Shown: in pieces, positions 1 to 13,000 of the stretch
How the letters are laid out: the number at the start of each line of letters is the position of its first letter
Numbering within the stretch: the first letter of the stretch is position 1
Assembly: GCA_031216445.1 (NCBI GenBank)
Contig: CM062214.1
Span: 19,831,001-19,895,000, forward strand
DNA length: 64,000 nucleotides
Source: Lateolabrax maculatus
Lineage: Eukaryota > Chordata > Actinopteri > Acropomatiformes > Lateolabracidae
Reading direction: 5' to 3'
Position numbers and translations under genes: made by a program
The notes under the pieces: model-generated
Told to the model about the DNA's origin: nothing
The model's database searches: none
Seen by the model: only the letters and a program-made list of their open reading frames with translations

Positions 1-3000
1 CTGCAGCAGAAGTTAAGCCAGGTTTAGAGAGGCAACCCCACTGCAACAAGCTCTGATAAAGCCGCTGTATGCTACTTAGCAACAACATAGTGGAGCTAAA
101 GAGACAGATATTTTCCACAGAAGTTGTTGAAGACCGAGACAGCTAAAAGTAGAGTGAATATTGGACTTAACATTTGGCTGTGAACATGGCTCAAAGTTCT
201 TGCTTCATACTGTATTTGCTGGATCTTTAAATGTGCAACACGTTCACCATAACAACTTGAGAAGGTGATAACATGGCAATGTTGTGTTTTCAGCCTGTTT
301 CGCTGCCCCTAAGTGGGTAAAACAAAACAAAAAAATGCTGCTGAAGGTAAAATCTGAATTCAGAACCTCTTTTTGAAAACTTTGTCATTGCGGTATAACT
401 ACTTTTGCTTAAGTAAAGCATCTCATTACTCCTTCCACCACTGGCTTACACATACATGAACACATATAAAGCATGTATCCCTCTGCCTTGGGCCTGTGAA
501 CAATCACTCTGGGTGGTCCAGTCACAGAGCTGTTATCTACTGTCACTCTTCAGTAGAGCTCTACTAAAACCATACATCATGATATACCTTTGCCAAAGGC
601 ATAGCTGCTGCACGGCACAGTGACAACATATTGTTACTACAGTATCTTTGGTTATTATCACATCATATATCATTTAGGCAAACGGGACAGAGAGCTTAGG
701 ATAGTATATATTGAGTATGGCTTGCTAATCCTCAATGAGCCCCAGCGAGGTTGTAATCAAAGAGGACAGCTTTCTGTCACTCATGGAGCCTGCTGCCTTT
801 TTCCCCAGAGGACAACCAGCATCTCCTGTATCTTATACCCCTGTTTACTTTGCTCTAAGCCAGGTTTCCAGGATGAGTATCAGCAAGATAGCCCATTCTT
901 ATTGGCTCTGTACTTTGCTTCATAGAGAGAAGCCCAGCAGAGTGTATCAGGGAAGGCCATCTCTTGTTCCCCTGTACCTTCATGGTCCCTGCAGACCCCT
1001 GTATTGCTTATACATGGGGAACTAGAGCCCTCTGTGAATTTCACTGACAAAGTAAGCGTTTTACAAGCTAATGGTGGAAAACCTGCCCACGGGGCTGACC
1101 TGAGCCTCTCCTAGGGGAACTTGCTCTGTAATGCAAATCCTTCCACCTGCAAAAAGAGGAAGCAGAGATTTATGCCCCCACACAGGTACACATGGCTGGC
1201 ATTCACACACTTTCATGCATGCACACACGCTTTGAGTACATCAGTCAGAACATAGGTGTCCTGACCGTATGTTTATGTTTCTACATTAGTGATTTATAAA
1301 GGATGTAGGGGTGTGATTTAAAGGAATATGCTTAAGCGTTGTTTACTGGAGTCCTGTGAGAATCTTGATGGGATTGTAAATGTTCTATGTGCTGCTGAAA
1401 TAGTGGGGGAGATGTGTGTGTGGTCCTCTCTCTGATGAGCACAGACAAAACGCAAAACATAGACCTTGCTGAGTCAGGCCTGTGAATAAAAGATTAAATA
1501 ATGTATGCACTGGAGGCAGCATGCATGCATGCCCAAATTCCCATACTGCTTTCATAATATTGCTTTGAACTGAGCTAATTCCCTATTCACTGAATTATCT
1601 TATGGACGAGCTTAAGTTGGATACTAAAGCTAGAACAGTGTACTGTAATATCAAAAAGTGGGTCTCGAAACGTCATTATTTAGCCAAATTTAACACGTTT
1701 TAAGTTCAGTGTGTTTGCTTCAGTTCACATGTCAAGGTCAGGTCCAAATTGTTTTGTTATTCAACTGTTCATTAACTTTGAAAACCCCTTTTGACGTAGA
1801 TCGCCTCCTCCAAAAGAAATATTGCCTCCTGTCCTAGTCAGACTTATGGCTTCATAAAAACATTTTACGGTGGAACTGCTACACCCAGTCCTGTTGTCTG
1901 AGACCTGCACTGTGCACTAAACTAGCACAAATCTATCAATTTTTCATTGCTTAAATAAGACCTGTGAGCAAAAAGCTAGGGAAAAATGTGGCTTAACCCT
2001 TTTTATCCTCCTACACTCCTAATCATCCAGTCTTTCATAATGTAATTCATAAACGCTATAGAAAGTCTTTAAGAAGACATATAAATCAATACTACCATTT
2101 CCATTTTGAAATGAAAGCTCAGCTGGAAAATACCCAAGTGACTAAAGCAGGCTGAAGGGCTGAATCATAGAGTTGATGGATGATGGGGAAATGCACTCTT
2201 TATCTCAATGCTGTCCATCTCTTTTGATGAACATTAAGCCTGGACAATAACACACGAAAAGCACGTAAGAGAGAATTTGTTGTGCTCCCGATGTGAATCT
2301 AATTAGCCAATCAACAAGCAGGAGCTTGGGGGGGATATGCATCAACCACAGAATGAGTGACATCACAAGCTTATTGTCTGTATTTCAGAGAAGTGACCTT
2401 AGATTTATTAATTGAATTGCAGTGTCATAACCTGACATAACTTCAAAACAAGTGCTGTGGCCATACTATTGTTGACACACTGTACACCGTTTGAATCAAC
2501 TCTGATTAAACCACACAAAGCCCACTGGCACCTTGCAGACTGAACAGAGCAGAGGCTTGTAAAACAAACAAACAAGTGAGCGCTGTGTTCCCTTCTCAGC
2601 TCTCCAGGCCCCAGCAGTAATCCTGACTGGACCATTATACACTAATGGCGTTGGCATGCTGTTTTGAGGTGGGCTGCCAGGTCTACCCGGCCAGATCCCC
2701 TCTTTTTCACCCAGCTGAATGTGTGGAGCTGGGAACCTAACTGCTTGTGAAGGAGTCGGCCAGAGCCCACGAGCAAGGAAAAACAGCATGTATACAAATA
2801 ATATAACAAAAAAATAAATGATGATGCTTTTTAATCGTGAAACCTCATGGATGAGGCTTTAAATATTTTTTATACTACCCATATAGGCTTTCATGAAGAG
2901 ATTTTCGCTTTGTCAGTGACACTTTCATGCTGTCGTGTTTGATCGTTTTTTTGAGGTCAGAATATGGGGTACTCCCATTGAGGTTTTCTCTAGGCCACGG

Positions 3001-6000
3001 CATCCTTGTGGCCTATGCTTTCACCCTGGGAGACTGACAGATCTATCTCTGGTAGAGACTCATACACTGAGTTTCTTCTAGGATCAGGCTAAGGCTCTCC
3101 CAGGAAACGTAAAGATGATAAATCCCATTAGTCACACTTCAGAAATTAGACAAGTCTGAGTGAGTGTGAAGAGTATGGGAGGGGTAAACAGAAGCCAGAG
3201 TGCAGATGCAGGGCTGGTGTGTGAAATATATCCTGGGATCATATTTGTGCATGTGAGCTTTTTTTTTATTGCACATGCAAGTGTGTATTTTATTTTACAT
3301 TAAGTGTGTGTGTTTGTTTTGCAGGCCGATTCATGAGACAGAGAATGTGAGAGTGTATGGATGCCAAACAGCTTTTAGGTGTGCATGTGCTAATCTTCAC
3401 ACACACACAACTGTGTTCCTCATTCCCTGCACACGGCCCCCTCCACTTTGGCAGCCCACCTCAATAGTTCCCTTCCCTCCAGCGATGACGCAAATGACCC
3501 ACGATGACTGACCTCCCCAGTAAAACCTGTAAAACATTAGCCAGCGTGAATAGGAATGACTCTCCGTACTCTCCCCTCAGCAGGCAGGCAGGGAAGGATT
3601 TATAAGTGTCCCCCCAGCGGACGGCTGCCGCATGGATGTGGCAGAGGAGAAGGTGCGGCAAGGTTTTCAGAGTCACAGGGACAAAAAAACAGACAATTTG
3701 TGTCAGAAATTTGTGTCCGTCTGGACCTGAGCCTTTCCACACTCTATTCCTGCAGTTTTACTGTATACTGTACACACCCCTAGTAATTCTTCTCACATTA
3801 CTATTGCCTTGTGTTTAATTAATTTCAGACAGTTTATAAAAAGATTTTCCAAGGAGGGTGGTAGTTTTATTTAATGAAAATGTAAGAGAGTGGAAGATAC
3901 AAAGAGTGAAAAAAGTGAATACATTATGGATATAAAGAAAATTAAGACTCACACTTCTTAGTTCCATCTATTATATCTGTTTGAAATCAATCTCAGTGAT
4001 GTTGCAAATTTACATAGCTGGCATAGGCTGTTTTTGCAGTCAAAATGCTAAATTTAGAAATCTGTAAGGCTGAATCGGTCTACACTTCAGAGTAAGAAAA
4101 AGAAAAACAGCACCAGGTAGACCAGAGGGTTCAATTATCAAAACTTCCCGCACTCAAAGCTTAGGTAGCAATTAATGGAGATTTTAAAATGTATGTGAAG
4201 TAGTATTCTGCATTAATTTATCCAACTGGTGCAGCAAGATTCACCCATTATCCAAGAGGGGAATCCTGTAAATATACATTGTTCATGATCATTTAAAAAA
4301 TCAAAAAGGATAGTCTCCCAAACAGGGTCCCAGGAGAAACCAGCTGTGACACTAATCATGGGAATACCTCCACCTGGGGGTACAAAACAAGATTACACCA
4401 CATTTTCAAAGCCGTGATGAGCAATATAGAGTTTACTGTGGCTCTAACACCCATGAAAGTGAGTACAAGGATCTTTGATTGTTGCCTTGATGGTGTCCTC
4501 ACAACTAAGCCGCTGTCATTTTCTGAAGCCTTCATACCGAGACACTTAGTAGATTCTGACCTACTTTCTTTTTGTGGGGCTGAAATGAAAGGGAGTGCAG
4601 GGATGTCTGAGTCAAGCACTGCAAACGTCAGAATATCTTTGACAGGGAGCAGTGATAAAGGAACAAAGGATGGAGGAATAAGTAAGAAAATATTCAGAGA
4701 CCTCGAGGCAGTGGGTGTGAGTCTGAGTGCATGTGTGTGTTTGCACTTATGTAAGTAGGCATATGTGTGAATTCATGACTGTGCAGACCTAACTGTAAGT
4801 GAGAGCATAGTGAGTTTAATTGGACAGAGAGGTGGTGCATAAAACCCTTGGGTCAAGCTGATTGGAAATCCTGCAGCCTGATCTCCTGGCCCTCCAACAC
4901 CGCCCTAATTAACCCAGCCGTACTGTCGGATCAGCACTCTCTCTTTTGTTCCTTCCCTCCTCTCTAACCAGACGATCTCTAGTCGGCAATTGTTGTTACT
5001 GTGTCCTCAATGGACACTCAGTTCGTCTCCCAGTAAATCCAGTGTGCCAACAAGCTAAAACAGTTACTGAAGATCTGAGTCGACACACATCAACTCCACT
5101 CATGTGAAGCCAGTAATGAGGGACAAAATAGGACGCGGGAGGCAGAGAAAGAAAAAATGAAGGCCTGATCATGAATGAATGATTAAGAAACACTGCTAGC
5201 AGTTAAATTGCACTGAGCTATATTAGGACAAGGCAGTTTCCGGTTCCTTTTCCAGACCGATTTAGAAAAGTACTCCGTAGTGAGTTGATGACGGTGGGTC
5301 GGGCCCATTGCGAGGCTTCAGGTTGATCAGTGTGAAAGTTGAGCTTCACTATGGGTGCTGCTGCTGCAGCTCCCACCACTTCACACCCACAGGGAAGTGG
5401 TTCTCATCTGGTTATTGGCGGGAGCAAGTCAAACAACAAGCATATTCCAGTAGTTTGTTTGTGCTTTGACACCATGGTGTTTACCCAGCACCTCAGAGCC
5501 ACGGCAGCTTGCTGTGGGTTGTGGCTCGGAGCCATGGTGGTGGACAGGGCATGGCTGCATACTGGCATCCACACTGCTGCCCTCTTAACACTCTGGGTAA
5601 GAGGAAGGCTGGGAGTTTACTTGGCTGGCACTATTTTGAGTGATGAGTGCACAGCTCATTTATAGTAGGCAGCGGGCATATTTTGGCTGGCTGATTTCTT
5701 TGTATTTCTGACATTTTTATGTCATCTACTTATGAGTATCCCATTATTTGCCTTTATGCCTAAAAATGTTTCTTAACAAACCATCGAGCTGTACAGTAAA
5801 AGACAGGACTTTTTATACCAAGACACAGGTTAAAATCTGAATCTGTAATATCTATATTTTACCATAAGTGAGTGACTACACTTTAAGAAAATGTGGACAA
5901 GATCCACAGTCCATGCTTTGGGAAAAAAGTCTGCTAAACTCTATACTAAAGTTCGGCAGAAGCTAAAATGGGGTTTCATCTGTCTGAAATTCTTGAATTG

Positions 6001-9000
6001 AGTCAGTATCTTCTTCCTGGTAGTCGTGTGAAGGTTAATTGCCATTGTTTTGTTTCAGCAATTACCACTAATTTTCCATCTGTTGTACGTTAGGAATTTT
6101 GCACTAAAAAGACATAATATTTGGAAAACACTCACTCTATTTTATCTATTAATTCAGACTACTCAGTCTCCTTCGAGTGTTTGGTTTATCCAAATTACAA
6201 AGAACAAGATATTGTCTCACTTATTTCTAATGGTATATAGCCATGCAGAACATTCTGGTTTGATTTGAGATTTATGCCTCCGTGGAACGACGTGGATGGA
6301 ATTTTGTTTTTGGTGCTCACAGCATTGAAAATGACATCTAAAAATCCAACAGCAACATCTCTTTCCCGGATCAATGTCCCAGTGACTCTGGATGTTCCAC
6401 AGACCTCGCCGTGTACAGGCTTCATAGGTAGAAAATCGTTCCAAGGAAAACTGTTGACAGTGAGGTTTGTGGGTTATCCGCAGTCACGGGGCCACTGTTC
6501 CTGGAAAGACACATTGCTGTTGACGTTTTGAAATGTTATTGTCTAATGCTGCGAGCACCAAACAAAATTCCATTTATGTCCACAGTATTGGGGTGGAAGC
6601 AGAAATCAAACGGATGTATCAAAACCTGGGCAAATGAAACCAAAACTATCTGCATGGATAGAAAACCACCAATCTGAGTCAGTTTACCACCTCAACATCA
6701 TGTGCTGTGATTGAGAGTGTGTGAAAACTAGCAACTGGAAACAATAACAAATGGTTAGTGTTAATTAACATCCGGTTTAAAATCAGTTTATTGATACATT
6801 TCTCGTGTTTTTTTTCTTGAGAGTATCACTCTGGATCGTGAAAGTACAGTAAATCTCCAGAATGCGTTCACAATGGAGTCGGAGTCCCATAAAAATGCCT
6901 TAGACCTTATTGAGTGTGTCATGTTACTCTGGTAGCTATTGCGCCGTGATTGAAAAACATACTTCCACTTTCAAAGACACAAAGCATTTTTTCTCCCGAG
7001 GACTGGTTTCAGTCTCTTATAAATCACGAGTATTGCTATATATGATGGAAAGCCATGGCTAGACCTGGCTTATTCTGAGTTATGGGGCAGCATAATGAAT
7101 CTTGCAGAGGGTGAAACAAAGGGCATAACTTCTACAAAGTTGTTATTTTTCCCAGTAGGTGCACTGGAGCTTTAGGACAAAAACAAATCCATTTGGAAAT
7201 TTTACTGCTTCGGCTGTGTTATGCTGCCTGGAGGGTGTCCATGAAAAACCAGGAGATATCTAAGAAATCATTCATGTGTGGTTTTACCACTTCAGACATA
7301 ATATTGGCAGTGAACTGTCATATGTTTTAAGTATAATCGTCTCTCCTCCATCCTCCTGAAGCAAAAAAGGGCAATAAAGCTCCAACAAGACTTTTTGTTT
7401 CTGTTTTTGTTGTATTATTATTGTTTGTAAAAGATTAACTGGATTGAACAGAAGACGTATAGTCTCTTTGCATCGTCATATTTCAAAAAAATGTGCAGTG
7501 ATATATACATATTTTCGCTTCTGTGAGGTTATTGTCTAGTTCTGCTGTTTTAGTTTTTTTTTGACTCTCGTGACAAACATTGCTGCTTTTTGAAATAGAT
7601 GTTTGTGTTACAGTAATTTCTTGTTTATTCTAACAGCAGTGGTTTGAAGTTTTGAAAGCATTAACACCAACATTTTGTTTATGGATCTTCCAGCACTGGT
7701 AAAAAAAAACATGTAAACACAGTGGCACCAGACTGCAGACACAGTTTGGTTTAGTCAGAGAGTAGCACACTATCTACATGTATTTGTTGATCAGATTTTC
7801 AAGCCAGTCTCGGAGAAAATTAACTCCACTGTGGCCTGCAAAGTCACCCTGTGCAAGAGGCTCTCAAATTTGATGCTCAGCTTTGATTTTGTGTGGGTTT
7901 TTTGTTTTTGGCACATCAAAGGGCACATGTAGACTTCTGTGTAGTCTGGTTCTGTCTCTCAGACCATGGAGATGAAAGGTTGGGTTACATAAGACCGTAA
8001 GACTGAAAGGCTGTTTATGTGCGTGCGCCTGGAGAGCCTCACTGATACTAGGACCTTCTAATGGAGCAGCACTCCGCCGTGACCATGGAGGAGCTGCTGC
8101 CAGCTCCTATACTGTAAAAGCAAAACCTTGTTTAAAGAGCAGTAGAGAATAAGACAAACAGCTCACTGGCTGGCTGATATAATCATTTACAGTAATTTAC
8201 ATCTCATATGTGAGACTTTTACACAGCTGATTGCTTGTTGACTTCCCTTTCCATCTAGTATGGTTATTTTAATGCATGAGAAGGTACATGCACGCTTGAT
8301 GGAGCTTTAAAGTGGCTCAGAGATATTGTCATACCGACGTTCAGAGAATCACGGCTCTTCATAGCTGCAGTCCTCAGGATAGAAAATGGAGGACGAGAGA
8401 ATGAAGATGTTGGTTTAGAAAGGGCAAATGCCTAAATGTCAAGTAGTGGAAAAGCCTGTGCACTCTATGAATGGGTGTGCATCGTGTTGTGTGTGATTGT
8501 TATTATGGTGACCTTGTTTGATTACTGTCATGGTCACCACGTTTTCGTGGAGCGGTATCCATTGTTGTCAGAACCTTGACTAAAGGATGAGGTGTACAAT
8601 AAGTATCCTACAAAGTAACTGACCAGTAACAGACCAGACCTTGTGTCCTGCACAGCTAAATGTGTTAAAGGTTTTTAAAGGCTCTGAAAGTATATTTTTT
8701 CAATCAGCTTCTTATTGTGAGTGTTGGGATGAGATGAATGCACAATTTTCCACCAAAGTTGAAAGGGGATTTTCAAGATTTAGCAATATTTTCGCAATAT
8801 TTTTTATATCAAAATGTGATGACAGCTGGACACGTTGTGTGTTTTATTCAATCCATAACAGTCCAAAACCAAAACATATTCAGTTTACTTTAAAAGAAAA
8901 GCATAAAATCATAACATGTGAGAAACTCGAACTGGAGTATTTTTTACTTTAATTAATTGATTATCAAATTAGTTACAGATTAATAAAGAATCGGCTAAAC

Positions 9001-10017
9001 ATTTCAGCTATATTTGACACACACAAAGGTTTAACATCAATGATTTTATAAACACAGCAATAACATAGGCCCATATTTTCAAATGATGATAAGTTAATAA
9101 TAAATAATAAGTAAAAAAACAATACTCAGAGCATTGTTTCTGCTAAGATTGTTTTATTTAATTTTAATGTTTTGAGCCACACAAACACATTTTTACAGTA
9201 TGTACCAACTAAACCACCCTATAATAAGGCAACAGGAACAGTAACCTCACTATTGTATTTGTTTACAACTAAGCAGCACTGTGGGAAAACACTCCACAAA
9301 ACAACACTTCTGTCCAGACTGCACTGGGGACTGAAACCCACTGCTTCCTAATGTTTTCACTCACAGCATGACACAACTCAATGACCTCCACTGACACAGT
9401 AAATTACACCTGAATTATCAGTTTGGCTCTTATGCTGAGCCCCTTGCCTCAGTGTGTGCAGCAGCAATTTGTCACAGCGACATGCTGGGTTTCTCAGGGC
9501 TTCTCAGTTCTGGGCCAGGAAGCCCTAACAGAGGCAGGGGGGTTTAATGTTGACTTGGCTCCCCTGCAACGTGTTCAGTTCAAAAATCAGTGACAGAGCT
9601 GCACTGATGCATTCGGTGACTCCCAAGAAAGTGGAAAACGGGTTTACGAGCCCTGTGGGAGGACACAGTGGCTGGTAATTAGACAGCGTAAAAATCCTCA
9701 GCCTCCACCAGCCCTTTAGGCAGCGAATAGGAGCTAAAGTAAACCAAACCTGACTGTGAAATTGCATTAGACGTCTGCGCTTAATGGAAAGTGAAGAAAA
9801 TAGACAAAACCAATTTTTGCATTTATGAGCGTTTCCTTTCCCCCAACACTAGCCCGACTCTTTGCATCATGACTCCTGCTCCTCCTCTTCTCCGCTAAAG
9901 CACAGTATATCTCCATTATGGTGTTGCCTTTGTGAGAGGGCAAGTTGTAGGACGCTAACAGAAACAGGATGTGCAGGACTGTGGTTTGAACATGTTTCTG
10001 TCTCTGTTTTCCCACAG
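1..10017 (+). other. pde3a: pde3a intron 1 (3' part), no coding exon seen
   Basis: No open stretch in this 10 kb resembles a known protein or has flanking splice signals that fit pde3a, so I read it as the 3' part of the long first intron. The acceptor at 10011-10017 (tttt-cccacag) closes it. It holds short GT/CA-rich tracts, one interspersed teleost repeat (about 8765-9012) and some non-repetitive blocks of moderate GC (for example 2271-2400 and 4841-5000) that could be regulatory, which is only a guess. The membrane-domain exon 1 must lie before base 1. Confidence 0.75.
8765..9012 (+). repeat. Teleost interspersed repeat, copy A
   Basis: The block contains the run cagtccaaaaccaaaacata followed by ttcagtttact, a Lys/Glu-codon-like A-rich core, then ttaattgattatcaaattagttacagatt and ends in atttcagct. 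From memory this series of landmarks (in order) marks a very common non-autonomous repeat in percomorph genomes that ends in an AATCGATTAATC-like tract and 'gttgcagct'. Copies B (about 26050-26370) and C (about 50991-51165) share the same landmarks in reverse orientation. Boundaries are approximate and the transposon class is not certain. Confidence 0.65.
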
Positions 10018-10068
10018 ATGCTCCCCCGCTCCGATTGGGACCACAAGAGAGGCTCCCGAGGATCACAG
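10018..10068 (+). CDS. pde3a: pde3a exon 2 (51-bp small exon)
   Basis: A 17-codon exon in phase 0 on both sides, MLPRSDWDHKRGSRGSQ, bounded by tttt-cccacag before it and gttagc after it. The core WDHKRGxRGSQ directly precedes SSGT...VDIAVMGEAHG in the PDE3A family as I know it, and here the next exon starts with exactly that. It sits in the regulatory half, between the membrane segments (upstream) and the phosphorylation cluster. The first codon is an ATG but this is not taken as a start, because the family protein continues upstream. It is isolated by more than 8 kb of intron on each side. Confidence 0.85.
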
Positions 10069-13000
10069 GTTAGCACTGTCCACAGAAAAAGAGACACTCT
10101 AGTAATAACAATAACGATAAACAGCTGGCAGGAAAACACACATACACATACACACACACACACAGGAACTAGCTCCCTGATCTCTGTCACTCGCCTACAC
10201 ACACCTTATAAATGATGCAAATAGCAGAAATCCTACCACTAACAGGCCTGTTCACCAACTCATTTTAGCTGTGGTTAAACAGCATGTCCAGAGGTGTCAC
10301 TTCCCACCAGAGTCCTTGTTGTGCTCTAAAGGACGCAGGTCTGTGATTCGGCTGTAAGGCGCTGCACAAGCCATTAAAGGCCAGGGAATTTAGAGGGCGC
10401 AGCTTGTAGAGGGCAGACACACACAGCTACATCCTTGAGATTACCTTTCCCATCTTTGGGGGGGGGGTGCTTTTGGACTTGATGTATTGAGCTGCTACAG
10501 AGCCACAAGGCAGGGCTCTGGAGTACACAAAGAACAAACAATGCCCTTGGCGTTGGCATGGCCATATACAGTATGTGTGTGTCCTGTACTGTATGTTCTC
10601 CTATCAGGAGGATATCCTTTAGAAATGAATAGACAAAGCGTCTGTGCTGACAGGGTATGCTTGGGTAGCAATAAATGCCTGAAAGTTGTGGTTGAGGGGA
10701 AATTAGGGGATTTTTCGTGAATAGCGATCATAACTCTGCAGCACAGAATTGGGCTTGAAATCAAATCACACAGTGTATAATTTCCTAGAGATGCTCATAT
10801 AGTGGTGTATCTGTTCCCAAAATCAGTCTTACTGTATTATCCTCTCAGGGTGGAGACATTTTCAAATAGCATGTTACCCTTTTGAAATATTATCCAAGGC
10901 TTGTATCAATTTGTTATGCGGGGTTAGTAGGCAAGCCCATATTTTTTGATTGATGCATTCTCTAAGCTGCCGTTTAGACTCAGTGGTCAGTTCAGTCTTT
11001 TTTTATTTGGATTGGTGCTATGCATTCGTCAGTGGAATCCTCTAATAGTCCAGCGACTGACAAGACTTGTAAGAAGTCAGGGCTTATGTTGGCATCTTTC
11101 TCCATCTCGTTGCTATTTTCCTTTGGCTCTGCTCTCTTGGACCAGGTTGTTGGTCAGAGCGGCTGGTAGCGTTTCACTATGCCATGGCACCTCGCAGAGT
11201 GTGTAAATCACACACTCTGCTCTTTAGCCGGTGACCATAGCGCTTGATTGATCTCCACTGTGTTGCATTCGCCAACATGCACACATTAGCAGGGTCATTT
11301 TCCAAACCACGTCTCCTTTTTTTCCCAGTCCAAAGCTTGTGGTGGATGTTTTAGCTTAGGAATTGACAGTGAAGTTATGTATGGAAAGAGCTATTTAAAT
11401 ATTTGTTTTCGACTTGAAAACACATTGGTTTTGGAACATTACCCGGGGAGATTATCAGAGAAAAGAGTGTTTGTAGGCCCGGATCTCGTGACTGTTATTC
11501 TAAATTACAGAAAGGCTGGAAGAGTGGTCTGTGAGGCAGACAAGCCATGACATTGCAGTCATGTTGAGGATTTCTCAAAATCACTGTGAACACTTCAAAC
11601 ACTTGAGATCAGCGTTTCTTAAACTGCCGGTTTAGGAGTTGAAAAAGGTCACTGCCCTTTTTCTGGTTGGTCCCATCATGACGGTCTAGTAGAGTATTTT
11701 CTCATTAAATTGGGACCTGTGGCAAGACTAAATTTAAGGCTGAAAGAGAGTGAAAACGTGCGCTTTTGACTGTCCTCTGCCTGGGAAATAATTGGATCTG
11801 CCACAAATGATACAGAGGCATTAGCAATTTTCAAGCTCCTACTTTTTATGACGTGCAACAGTAAAACGCCTCTGAGCTGGTGCCATTTATCTGAGAGAAA
11901 ATGAGGAATAGAATTGGTTTTATTTTTAGTATGCCTACTCAGTTAGCAAGGTTTTTTGAAACTCGTAACTGTGCCCGCTACAGTGCTCATGATGGATATA
12001 TGTTTAACCACTTGTATCATGTGGTAAATCCTCGCTCAGTCATCGCCCAGCATACAGTAAGCCATCTGTTTTACCTCATGCATCTCTTTTGTTTGCTCTG
12101 TCCTTTGTGCCAGCATTTCTTGCTTCTGCCTCTACCAGTCTGTGAGTCTCAGTTTCTATCTCTGTTTTTTAAATCTTAGCTGGCCTGAATCAAACACCCT
12201 GAAATATGTGGAAGGAAAAACAAGTCTTTTCTTGGAGATGAGATGGCTGCATGTTAGGGGTCAATTGGCTTGACCTTTCCCAGTAAATCATTAATGAGGC
12301 AGTTATTCTTTTTTGTTTTGTTTTGATCCCCCCCACATCCCCCAAAACACCACCTTTTAATAAAATATGTGATAGCGTGTAATTGTATCCTGGCTGCAGC
12401 CGAGGACCTGGCTCAGCACAGCTTCAGTCTGAGCCGACGGAGGGGTTGTGAGGGGAGTTGGGCCGCGGTGGGGGTGGGGGTGAGGGTGAGGGTTGGTTGG
12501 GAAGTGGGAAGTACAGTGCTCCTGGGCGTAGTTTTGGCTGTAGGAGCTGAGGCAGAGAGCAAGGAGTGTCTCTGTGGAGTTTTGTGTTACCGTTCTACTG
12601 CGATTCACACTGTATCACTGCTCTGTTATTTTAAGTAGAGAACATCACCATCTCCCAGGCTCCTCTTCAGCTAATCCATCTCGACAGATGTAATCAGGGC
12701 CATTACACTAACTGCGCTGCCACTGAAATGGAAAACTGAGCGGTAATGATTTTTCGAGAGTTCTGTGTAAATGAAATCAAGAAAAAATAATGGACGCACT
12801 TAAGTATTTTTTTAATATATTCCTCAGCTTCTTGCTCAACACATTCCTGAATTTCTCGGAGTGTGAGGATTTGTGTGAGGGGTTAATTGGAAAATAAGCA
12901 CCTCAGTGTGTGTATCTGTGTGCCTTATGAAGAGCCAGCGTTGCTTACATTATTAAAATGTGTTTACTTAGAGAATCAAATACTTTTCTTTCTCCAGTAG

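Noticed and set aside
4414..4758. A 114-codon open frame in pde3a intron 1
   Set aside because: No similarity I can name, ends in a GT-rich tract, no flanking exon signals that fit pde3a. Chance frame in moderate-GC sequence.
10018..10020. ATG at the start of pde3a exon 2 as a translation start
   Set aside because: It directly follows a good acceptor, and the family protein continues upstream; the ATG is an internal Met.
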